Below the pieces are notes generated by a model, which saw nothing but the letters and a program-made list of their open reading frames with translations, was not told the DNA's origin and searched no databases. Shown one piece after another: positions 32,675 to 40,481 of a DNA stretch of 49,435 nt. Position 1 is the first letter of the stretch. Every line of letters starts with the position of its first letter. Made by a program: the position numbers and the translations under genes. The stretch comes from Oscillatoriales cyanobacterium PMM_0019 (lineage in GTDB: Bacteria; Cyanobacteriota; Cyanobacteriia; Cyanobacteriales; CASBRB01), in the NCBI GenBank assembly GCA_949127975.1, contig CASBRB010000229.1:1-49435 (forward strand), given 5' to 3'.

Positions 32675-35600
32675 ATGGTAATCACACAATCTGACTTAGA
32701 ACAAATTATTGCCCAAGCTAGCTTTATATCAGAACGTCTCTCCACATCTTTTTCAAAACTTAAAAACGATGAGGCGTTCAAAATTGATACCACCGCAGTT
32801 AGTCAACAGCAAGTTAGCGACGAGCGACTAGCCCGCTGGTGTCACGTAGTTGCCCAAGGAAACTGGGAAAAATTTCACAAGCGGCTACAATGGGATGGGT
32901 TAGATATCGACACAGTACGCCCGATACTAGGCTCTTACTCTTTTGAGTATACTGGAGAAGCCCAGGAAATGCCAACCTGGGGGGAAACTTTGAGGGAGAT
33001 TATTCAATCTGCCACGGAATTAGACTTGCAGGATAAAACAAACATCCCCCGTGAACCGGAAAATCCGGTGCCGTTTGAAGATGTGTTGTTGCCTGCTGTA
33101 TTAGTGGCACGGCAGAAATTACTAACTGCATTGGATTCTCCTTCATTATCCCCAGACAGCTTACCCTTGGCATTGCTGACGGAAGCAGCCTACAAAAAAT
33201 TAGAACACAGCCTGCTAGAAAGGCTAGTGCAAATCTGCGGGAAAACTTTAGACTTTGAATTTACTCATTCGCGTCCCCTGGGGCACAACTTGCTCAGTCT
33301 GCTGATAGGAGAAACCCAAGAAAATAGCACAGATGGATACAACGCCTTTGTTGATAAATTATTACAGGATGGGCTATTGACATTTTTCCAGAAATACCCA
33401 GTGCTGGGCAGGTTAATGGCAACTGCTATTGACTTGTGGGTAGAAGTAACAGCGGAATTGTTGCAACGTATCCAGGCTGATTTATCCGAAATTCAGCAAA
33501 TATTCAGTCAACAGTCAACAATCAACAAAGTTACTGAAATCAAAACTTCTTTATCAGATCCCCATAATCGAGGGCGTTCTGTAACTATACTAACATTCGA
33601 TTCTGGGTTAAAGCTCGTCTACAAACCTAAGAATATCGGGTTAGAAGTTGCCTATAACCAGTTTTTAGAATGGTGCAATCAGCAAATAAACAATTCTCCC
33701 CCTCTTTTCTTCAAAATAATCAAGATAATCAATCGGGAAACTTACGGCTGGGTGGAATATGTAGAGCATCTGCCCTGTGAAGATGAAGCAGCAGCAGAGC
33801 GCTTCTATCAGCGGGCGGGAAAGTTGTTGTGCCTGCTGTATTTTTTGAGAACAACTGACTGTCACCGTGAAAATTTAATAGCTAGTGGTGAACATCTGGT
33901 GTTAATTGATATGGAAACCCTGATGCACCATGAAGCTAATTCATTTGGCAACCCCCTAGGAGAGACAACCACCCAGACGGTTTTGACTCAACAGCTCTAC
34001 AATTCAGTTTTGCGTACAGGAATCTTGCCCAGTTGGGAGATTAATCGAGATAACGAAGTTGCTTACGATATTAGTGGCTTAGGCAGCGTCGAGGCACAGC
34101 AAACACCCAGACGTAGTTGGCGCTGGAAATCAATCAATACAGATGATATGCGACTGAGTTACGATAATTTTACAGTACCATTAGAAAAAAATAGTCCAAT
34201 TTTGAATGGAGTACCCCTGTCACCTAATGACTACCTTGACAGTATAGTCGCAGGGTTTAAGCAGATGTACCACTTCCTGCTAGAGCAGCGACAAACGCTG
34301 CTAGCAGAAGATTCACCATTGGCAGCATTCTCAGCACAGCGCGTGAGGTTTGTTTTCCGCCCTACTAAAATTTACTTTTTGGTTTTAAACAAATCTTTTG
34401 CCCCTGAATTTCTTAAAAATGGGGTAGACTGGAGCATAGAACTAGAAGCTATGAGTCGGGCTTTTCTCACACCCCCACATAAACCTTATAATTGGTCAGT
34501 ATGTGGCAGCGAACTCAGCGCCATGCAGCAGTTGGATATTCCCTACTTTGCAGCATCCTCTGACAGCGATGTTCTCAGCTATGGGGTGATGTCACCTATT
34601 GAACATTTTTTTAAAAAACCCAGCTACAGCCAAGTCATAACCCAGCTAGCATCTCTCGATGAAACAGATTTAGCTCGACAAGTTGCCTTGATTCAGGGGG
34701 CTTTTTATGCTAGAGTAGCGCGGCAACCTGGAAGTATTACAGAATCGGATACCGAGAGTACGACGCTCGAAGAAGCTGATTTTTCCCAAGTCTGTGCTTT
34801 AACTGTTGAACAATTGCTTGGGCAAGCTAGTCAGATTGCCCAAGATATTCAGGCACGGGCGATTAAAGAAACCGATGGCAGTGTAAACTGGATTGGCTTA
34901 AGTTATATTCCCAAGGTCGAGCGGTTCCAACTCATGCCCTTGGGCGATAACTTCTATGATGGTAGTTGTGGGATTGCCTTATTTCTGGCAGCTTTGGATT
35001 ATGTAAAGGGCAACAGCGAATTCCGGCACCTAGCTTTAGGAGCAATACATTCCTTACGTCAATTCTTACAGAAAGCTAAACCTGAAGACCTGCAAGAATT
35101 TGCTCAAGTGGGAATTGGTGGAGCTGCGGGACTTGGTTCTATAATATATTGTCTAGTGAAGATGAGTCAATTCCTTCAGGAAACAGAGCTTTTAGCAGAC
35201 GCCCAGAAATTTGCCAACTTAATTACTCCCGAACTGATAGCCAGCGATAAGGACTTGGACATAGTCAAGGGAGCAGCAGGAGCAATCTTGGGGCTATTGG
35301 CACTTTATAATGAAACCAAGGATGGGGCAGTTTTAGATAAAGCGGTAATCTGCGGACAGCATCTGGTGGAGCATCAAATGAGTAGTGAAGATGGTATTGG
35401 AGCGTGGAAAACCTTTGCCCAAAAGCCATTAACAGGTTTTTCTCATGGAGCCGCTGGCATTGCCTACTCCTTGCTAAGACTATATAAAGTAACACAACAA
35501 GACGCCTTTTTAAAAGTAGCGAGTGAAGGAATTGCTTACGAGCGTAGTGTATTTGAGCCCAGTGTCGCTAATTGGCCAAATTTTATAGTGTCTGGCGATT

Positions 35601-36031
35601 CTGAAAATGTAACCCCAGGTTTTATGGTGAGCTGGTGTCATGGCGCACCTGGGATTGGCTTAGGGAGGCTGGGCGGTTTATCTATATTAGATACTGATGA
35701 AATTCGTCAAGACATAGAAGCAGCATTACTGACTACAAAGAATTACAACTGGCAAGGTGTAGCTCATCTGTGCTGCGGGCAATTTGGCAGAATAGAAATG
35801 CTGCTGGTGGCTGCTCAGAAGCTTCAGCGGAAAGAATTGCGAGACATCGCTCAACTAAGGGCTGCTTGGGTGATAGCCAACGCTTCAAAAACAGGAGCAT
35901 TCAAACTATTTCTTAACTTGCCATCAGAAGTATTCATCCCCTGTTTCTTTCAGGGAAATGCAGGCATTGGCTACGAGTTGCTGCGGTTAGCGAAGCCAGA
36001 GGTACTACCCTCAGTGCTATTATGGGAATAA
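32675..36031 (+). CDS. class II lanthipeptide synthetase (LanM), CCG type
   Basis: A 1118-residue bifunctional enzyme that dehydrates Ser/Thr in a precursor peptide and joins them to Cys as thioethers. The dehydratase domain (about 180-710) has KLVYKPKNIGLEVAYNQF (near 313-330), TDCHREN at 394-400 and the ID-M-E strand with D412 and E414. The LanC-like cyclase (about 760-1118) has GFSHGAAGIAY, C988-H989-G and C1033-C1034-G. The last motif supplies two adjacent Cys zinc ligands (CCG) in place of the usual CHG, a feature of ProcM-like synthetases with relaxed substrate choice. All catalytic parts look intact. The precursor is probably the gene at 38185. Confidence 0.95.
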   Translation: MVITQSDLEQIIAQASFISERLSTSFSKLKNDEAFKIDTTAVSQQQVSDERLARWCHVVAQGNWEKFHKRLQWDGLDIDTVRPILGSYSFEYTGEAQEMPTWGETLREIIQSATELDLQDKTNIPREPENPVPFEDVLLPAVLVARQKLLTALDSPSLSPDSLPLALLTEAAYKKLEHSLLERLVQICGKTLDFEFTHSRPLGHNLLSLLIGETQENSTDGYNAFVDKLLQDGLLTFFQKYPVLGRLMATAIDLWVEVTAELLQRIQADLSEIQQIFSQQSTINKVTEIKTSLSDPHNRGRSVTILTFDSGLKLVYKPKNIGLEVAYNQFLEWCNQQINNSPPLFFKIIKIINRETYGWVEYVEHLPCEDEAAAERFYQRAGKLLCLLYFLRTTDCHRENLIASGEHLVLIDMETLMHHEANSFGNPLGETTTQTVLTQQLYNSVLRTGILPSWEINRDNEVAYDISGLGSVEAQQTPRRSWRWKSINTDDMRLSYDNFTVPLEKNSPILNGVPLSPNDYLDSIVAGFKQMYHFLLEQRQTLLAEDSPLAAFSAQRVRFVFRPTKIYFLVLNKSFAPEFLKNGVDWSIELEAMSRAFLTPPHKPYNWSVCGSELSAMQQLDIPYFAASSDSDVLSYGVMSPIEHFFKKPSYSQVITQLASLDETDLARQVALIQGAFYARVARQPGSITESDTESTTLEEADFSQVCALTVEQLLGQASQIAQDIQARAIKETDGSVNWIGLSYIPKVERFQLMPLGDNFYDGSCGIALFLAALDYVKGNSEFRHLALGAIHSLRQFLQKAKPEDLQEFAQVGIGGAAGLGSIIYCLVKMSQFLQETELLADAQKFANLITPELIASDKDLDIVKGAAGAILGLLALYNETKDGAVLDKAVICGQHLVEHQMSSEDGIGAWKTFAQKPLTGFSHGAAGIAYSLLRLYKVTQQDAFLKVASEGIAYERSVFEPSVANWPNFIVSGDSENVTPGFMVSWCHGAPGIGLGRLGGLSILDTDEIRQDIEAALLTTKNYNWQGVAHLCCGQFGRIEMLLVAAQKLQRKELRDIAQLRAAWVIANASKTGAFKLFLNLPSEVFIPCFFQGNAGIGYELLRLAKPEVLPSVLLWE

Positions 36032-36066
36032 CTGACGATTAAGAATCGGGAACGGGGAACAGATTT

Positions 36067-36267
36067 CTCGTTCCCAGGATGTGCCTGGGAATGCTGTGTG
36101 GAGGCAGACTTACGCGCACTGGGCACGCACAGGGGGTTTGCCCCTACTCACCCGCTATATATAGAGGCAGTAGTTGTAGTTGTAGTAGGTTGGGTAGAGC
36201 GATCGCGAAACCCAACATAAACCCACAGGGGTGATGTTGGGTTTCGTTCCTCAACCCAACCTACAAA
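36067..36267. repeat. families D, A and B in series
   Basis: A D palindrome (tctcgttcccaggatgtgcc tggga), a family A piece with a truncated gacttacgcgcactg end, and a family B palindrome (tgtagtaggttgggtagagc ... caacccaacctacaa). Together they fill the gap between LanM and the DUF2993 gene. Confidence 0.75.
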
Positions 36268-36325
36268 TATAGCAACCGCCTTGGCGGTTGCTTACAATTG
36301 AATAAGTAGAACGGACAAAAATAGT

Positions 36326-37030
36326 GTGACACCAGAAAAAGTCAAGTTTGGACAACAGGTAGTCAATAAATTCATTGAGATGATCTTGGCGAGGATGATC
36401 GATGCTGAACTATGCCAAGTCCGCGTCAGAGCCAATCTCAAGCAATTAGCTCGTGGCGAACTCGATGGGCTGACTATCGAAATGTATGGTTTTAGGCTGC
36501 GTCAACACTTGCGAGTTACAGAATTTCGGTTCGATATTGGGGAAGCGGCGGTTAACATTCAAAGCATCATGCGCCGACAAATCGAACTACTGCATCCCTC
36601 AGAAGGCACTTTGCTCTTGGTGGTTACTCAAGAGCAGTTAACCAGTGTACTAAACTCCCTGAATGTATCTCCATCAGACGAACATCTTGAGCCAAAGAAG
36701 AGGCAGGTCAACTGTCAGCTAGGGGAAGATGGCGCAATGGTATTCCACTTTGAATGGATATATGCTGGAGAAATTGCATCTGGAAGTTGCACCGTCATAC
36801 CGCTTCTTAAAGCAGATGGTTCTGGAGTTGTGCTGAACCAAGGAAATAGGTCGGGCAAGGAACCACCTGACGAATTTGTTAGAGCAGTAAGCACCCAAGT
36901 AAGCGACATCTTGAGCCTAAGTGACATTGCTAATCTTGGGACAACTTTTCACTTTGAAAAGATTGATATCACAGCAGGTAAGATAACGGTACGAGCCACT
37001 ACCCATATCGAGCATTTTCCCAAAGTTTAA
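36326..37030 (+). CDS. DUF2993 family protein
   Basis: A 234-residue protein starting at GTG 36326. The pattern ARMIDAELCQVRVRANLKQLARGELDGLTIEMYGF..LRVTEFRF is typical of the DUF2993 (LmeA-like) family common in cyanobacteria, whose members are thought to bind lipids at the membrane or cell wall. There is no signal peptide at this start. It sits between the synthetase and the precursor peptide gene in the same direction, but the repeats between them argue against a single operon. A role in peptide maturation is not supported by sequence. Confidence 0.78.
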   Translation: MTPEKVKFGQQVVNKFIEMILARMIDAELCQVRVRANLKQLARGELDGLTIEMYGFRLRQHLRVTEFRFDIGEAAVNIQSIMRRQIELLHPSEGTLLLVVTQEQLTSVLNSLNVSPSDEHLEPKKRQVNCQLGEDGAMVFHFEWIYAGEIASGSCTVIPLLKADGSGVVLNQGNRSGKEPPDEFVRAVSTQVSDILSLSDIANLGTTFHFEKIDITAGKITVRATTHIEHFPKV

Positions 37031-37076
37031 TCTAACAAAGAATTGGCTCTTTGGTACTTGTTATGCTAGAGCAACA

Positions 37077-37123
37077 GTTGATGGGTCGGGAACAGGGAAC
37101 AGGGAACAGGGAACGAGAAAATG
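37077..37123. repeat. short tandem repeat gggaaca
   Basis: gatgggtcgggaacagggaa cagggaacagggaacgaga contains four direct copies of gggaaca/g. Slippage-type repeat without coding function. Confidence 0.7.
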
Positions 37124-37176
37124 GTTTGATTTCAGGCGTAGGAATTTTCAACCCTGACAGGCCGATAAGATTGTGT

Positions 37177-37228
37177 AGTCCTCTTGAGCGAGGACTTTAG
37201 CTATTAGCCTCTGGTTTAAACCAGAGGC
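37177..37228. repeat. structured palindrome pair related to 17010-17058
   Basis: Two hairpins, agtcctc/gaggact (37177-37196) and gcctctggtt/aaccagaggc (37207-37228), in the order and spacing of the first two hairpins at 17010-17058 but in the opposite orientation. Stem changes relative to that copy are compensated on both arms. Confidence 0.65.
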
Positions 37229-37282
37229 GGGCTGTCGGATAATTTTTACCCCTATTATATTTTAAAAAATTTTCACCATCTG

Positions 37283-37390
37283 ATGTTGGGTTTCGTTCCT
37301 CAACCCAACCTACAACTACAACTGGCTCTATATATAGCGGGTTCGTAGGGGCAAACCCCCTGTGGTTGCCCCTATATATGCCAGTATGCT
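37283..37390. repeat. family B and family A repeats
   Basis: A family B palindrome (gttgggtttcgttcctcaac, ccaacctaca) followed by a family A unit (tatatatagcgggttcgtag, gggcaaaccccctgtggttg, cccctatatatgcc). The rest of 37031-38184 holds no gene; a ctccccttctcccttgatgg/gagaagggg palindrome is at about 37457-37482 and a D-type palindrome at 37650-37740. The 380 bases directly before the precursor gene are AT-rich and free of repeats. Confidence 0.75.
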
Positions 37391-38184
37391 ACAGTACTGT
37401 TTAAAAAAAATCACCATCTGGGAGAGGGGAGTAAGAGTCGGAATTTCTTCTATTTCTCCCCTTCTCCCTTGATGGGAGAAGGGGTTGGGGGATGAGGGTG
37501 ATAACTTAGGTCTGGCGTACAATATGTTTAAGATACTTGATGAACGAGTCCCGATCGATCATTACTTTTGTGCTAATATTATTAAATTTCTATTACATTT
37601 TAGCATACTAAGTACGAAAGACCCGGATTGTCTGAGCGCGGCTGGGCAGTTTTCTCGTTCCGGTGGCTCTGCCTGGGAATGCTGTTTGTCGGCAGAGCCG
37701 ACAAGCCTTCGTTCCGGTGGCTCCTGCCTGGGAACGAGAAGAAAGGTTACGAAGTCATAAAGATGCCAAAGGATTCGATATTACTGGCTTTCCTCTATCT
37801 TAATAGATAAATCATAAGGCATAGTTAGAATAGAATTACACTTTTCAATCACCCTTCAACGATTTTAAAGAGAGCTATCTCTTGAGCCTGTACTTAAAAC
37901 TGATATAACCGTAAAACCTACCCTTAATAACAGGATAACAGAAATTGTTCTCAGTATTTACACGTATCAACATAGTATAATTACGTAGATTTAACTCCTT
38001 TTACTGGTTGATAAGTGGGGTATATACATAGATATTAATACACTTATCAAAAGTTTGATGCTAGTGGCTGTGGATGCTAAATAATCAAAAAAATCTTTAA
38101 AATTCAGTAGTTTCTCCAATGACGTTTTAAAAATAAACGGTGAAGATAAATATAGAGACAAGAAAAAAATTAAGGATTAAGCAA

Positions 38185-38529
38185 ATGTTCGGCCAAAAGA
38201 ATTGGAACCAATTTCTACAAATATTACAACAAGACCGCCAAGCTCAAGACAGTCTGAAGAAAGCGACAGACCAAGAAGGCTTTGTGAATCTGGCAGTTCA
38301 ACTGGGTAAACAAAAAGGCTTCAATTTCACCAGCAAAGATTTGAAAGCAATGCTTGCTCAAGCTCTAGCTCCAATCTCTGAAGAGCTTAGTGACGATGAA
38401 TTAGCGTGCGTGGCAGGAGGAGGAGACAACGACGACAAACCAAAAAATACACATAAGAACTGTGGCGTTGGTGGAACGTGCTATAATCATACATGTTGTG
38501 TTACTGGTGACCAGGCATATACTCTTTAG
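38185..38529 (+). CDS. Nif11-leader lanthipeptide precursor
   Basis: A 114-residue precursor started at ATG 38185 with an aagga site eight bases before it; a GTG at 38140 could add 15 residues. Residues 1-60 (QKNWNQFLQILQQDRQAQDS to FTSKDLKAML) match the Nif11-type leader fold. The leader ends with ISEELSDDELACVAGGG, the typical double-glycine cleavage region. The predicted core (from about 80 or 81 to 114) has five Thr (89, 98, 103, 107, 113), no Ser, and four Cys (93, 99, 104, 105). That permits up to four (methyl)lanthionine rings or two rings plus a disulfide. The nearest modifying enzyme is the LanM at 32675-36031. Confidence 0.9.
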   Translation: MFGQKNWNQFLQILQQDRQAQDSLKKATDQEGFVNLAVQLGKQKGFNFTSKDLKAMLAQALAPISEELSDDELACVAGGGDNDDKPKNTHKNCGVGGTCYNHTCCVTGDQAYTL

Positions 38530-38642
38530 GGGTATAAATCTTGGCAGTTTTCACCATCATTGAAATTACAATGACTGGGCAAATAATTGACTTAACTTCA
38601 GATTTTGGATGTTAGATTGTGATGAATTTTACAGCGAATTAA

Positions 38643-38662
38643 CCCCTGGATTTATCCAGGGG
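38643..38662 (+). terminator. hairpin between precursor and protease genes
   Basis: Perfect arms cccctgga and tccagggg with a four-base loop, about 110 bases after the precursor stop. The following sequence (ctagtaagaacaaaatcg) lacks a U-tract, so it could be a partial terminator or an mRNA-stabilising stem that sets different levels for the precursor and the protease. Confidence 0.5.
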
Positions 38663-38757
38663 CTAGTAAGAACAAAATCGACTTTTTAAAAACTGTCAAT
38701 TTTAAATTTGAAATCAAAGCTTTGGTGGTATATATTGATAGGGAGCATGTGTTAGAG

Positions 38758-40044
38758 ATGAAAAATATTAAATCAGCGATCGCTATCCTTAGCGCCCTCA
38801 CACTTAATCTTGTGACTCTCCAAAGTACCACAGCACAATCGGCTGCTAAAAGATACATAGTGGTTTTCAAAGAAAACCCTGTCACTGATGTTGATTCTGT
38901 GGTTCAGGAACACACTAGGCTTTATGCTTTGCCTGAGGTTACTCATACTTATAAACGTGTTTTGAAAGGATATGCGGCTCTCCTGCCAGACGCTCTCGTG
39001 ACAATGCTTAAAAACGATCCGAGGGTTGACTTTATTTCTCCAGACTATCCCGTTAAAGCTGTGGGACAGACACTACCAGAAGGTGTACAGCGGATTGGAG
39101 GAAATCTCAGTAGTGGCAAGTCTGGAAGCGGCCAGGGTTCTGTTAATACACCTATAGCGATAATTGATTCAGGGATTCAAGTTAACCATCCCGACCTCAA
39201 TGTAGTTGGGGGTCATAACTGTGTAGGTAAGGGAACAAGCTATAATGATGGTTACGGTCATGGCACTCATGTAGCTGGCACCGCAGCCGCTAAGGATAAC
39301 ACCATTGGCGTTGTTGGGGTAGCACCTGGTGCGCCACTGTACGCAGTTCGAGTTTTAGACAACACAGGAAATGGAAGTTGGTCTAATCTTATTTGCGGTG
39401 TGGATTGGGTGACAACTAACAGCGCTAGCACCGGAATCAAAGTTGCCAATATGAGTCTGGGTGGAGTTAACTCCTCTGATGATGGCAATTGCGGTAATAC
39501 CAACAAGGACGCGCTACACCAAGCTATATGTAAGTCTGTGGCTGCTGGCATTACTTATGTAGCTGCTGCTGGAAACAATTCTCAGGACTTTTCTAATTTT
39601 ACACCCGCAGCATATAGCGAAGTTCTCACCGTAACAGCAATGGCTGATTTTAATGGTAAACCAGGAGGTGGTGCAGCTTCCACCTGTGGGAGCGATACCA
39701 CTGATGCGGATGATTTTGCTGCTTCATTCAGCAATTTCGCTACTATTGGCACCAGTAATGTCAATCACACCATTGCCGCACCAGGTGCATGTATCGAATC
39801 TACTTGGCTCAGTGGTGGCTATCTTAGCATTTCCGGTACGAGCATGGCTTCACCCCACGTAGCTGGAACGGTGGCTGTGTGCATTGCTTCTAGTAAGTGT
39901 GCAGGTAAGACACCGCAACAAATCATCAGTAAACTACGGAGCGATGCCGCTGCACAACCGATAACTTACGGTTTTCAGGGCGATCCGAACTCACCTATCG
40001 GCACCCATTACTATGGTCCTCTGGTGTATACAGGGAATTACTAG
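38758..40044 (+). CDS. secreted subtilisin-like serine protease (S8)
   Basis: A 428-residue protease when started at ATG 38758 (MKNIKSAIAILSALTLN), which gives a normal signal peptide; GTG 38722 adds 12 unlikely residues. An inhibitor I9-type propeptide (YIVVFKENPVTDVDSVVQEH to YPVKAV) precedes the S8 domain. The triad is D137 (AIIDSGI), H168 (YGHGTHVAG) and S362 (GTSMASPHVAG), and the oxyanion Asn is in AAGNNSQ. The enzyme is intact and extracellular or periplasmic. Its position right after the lanthipeptide precursor suggests a leader-removing (LanP-like) role, but a general protease next to it by chance cannot be excluded. Confidence 0.9.
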   Translation: MKNIKSAIAILSALTLNLVTLQSTTAQSAAKRYIVVFKENPVTDVDSVVQEHTRLYALPEVTHTYKRVLKGYAALLPDALVTMLKNDPRVDFISPDYPVKAVGQTLPEGVQRIGGNLSSGKSGSGQGSVNTPIAIIDSGIQVNHPDLNVVGGHNCVGKGTSYNDGYGHGTHVAGTAAAKDNTIGVVGVAPGAPLYAVRVLDNTGNGSWSNLICGVDWVTTNSASTGIKVANMSLGGVNSSDDGNCGNTNKDALHQAICKSVAAGITYVAAAGNNSQDFSNFTPAAYSEVLTVTAMADFNGKPGGGAASTCGSDTTDADDFAASFSNFATIGTSNVNHTIAAPGACIESTWLSGGYLSISGTSMASPHVAGTVAVCIASSKCAGKTPQQIISKLRSDAAAQPITYGFQGDPNSPIGTHYYGPLVYTGNY

Positions 40045-40051
40045 GTTAAGG

Positions 40052-40340
40052 AGAGGGGCAACCACAGGGGGATTGCCCCTACACCGGAGCCTTCACCCTC
40101 ATCCCCCAACCCCTTCTCCCATCAAGGGAGAAGGGGAGAAAGAGAAAACCATCAAACCATCCGACTCTTACTCTCCTCTCCCGGCTCCCCCCTTCCGGCT
40201 CCCCTCCTGGGAGGGGCGAGGGGTGGGTAGGACTGGGGTGAGAGCCATTTACAGAGCCTAAGGGGAGGGCAACCACAGGGGGATTGCCCCTACACTGGAG
40301 CCTAAGGGGAGGGGCAACCACAGGGGGATTGCCCCTACGC
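40052..40340. repeat. three hairpin repeats and a palindrome
   Basis: Three copies of ggggcaaccacagggggatt followed by gcccctac (about 40052-40082, 40263-40294 and 40311-40340), each followed by a ggagcc or similar motif, with a cttctcccatcaagggagaa palindrome between. Frames here on either strand are repeat-derived. A 140-base AT-rich stretch without repeats precedes the next gene. Confidence 0.75.
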
Positions 40341-40481
40341 CGGAGTGCCCAACCTTTCTGTAAAAGTATCCGGGAACCTTGAAAATCTGGTTGAAAAGAT
40401 GTATTAGGGTGTATTTATATGAATTAGGCGATTACTTGGCCAAGTTTTAAGTGATGGTTCAAAATTAAGGAGCGCGAACCT

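Noticed and set aside
37328-37810. Short frames between the DUF2993 gene and the precursor gene
   Set aside because: All are built from A, B or D repeats or low-complexity sequence.
40013-40321. Proline-rich small frames on both strands
   Set aside because: They lie in ggggcaaccacaggggg hairpin repeats and a ctcccatcaagggag palindrome; no start signals.
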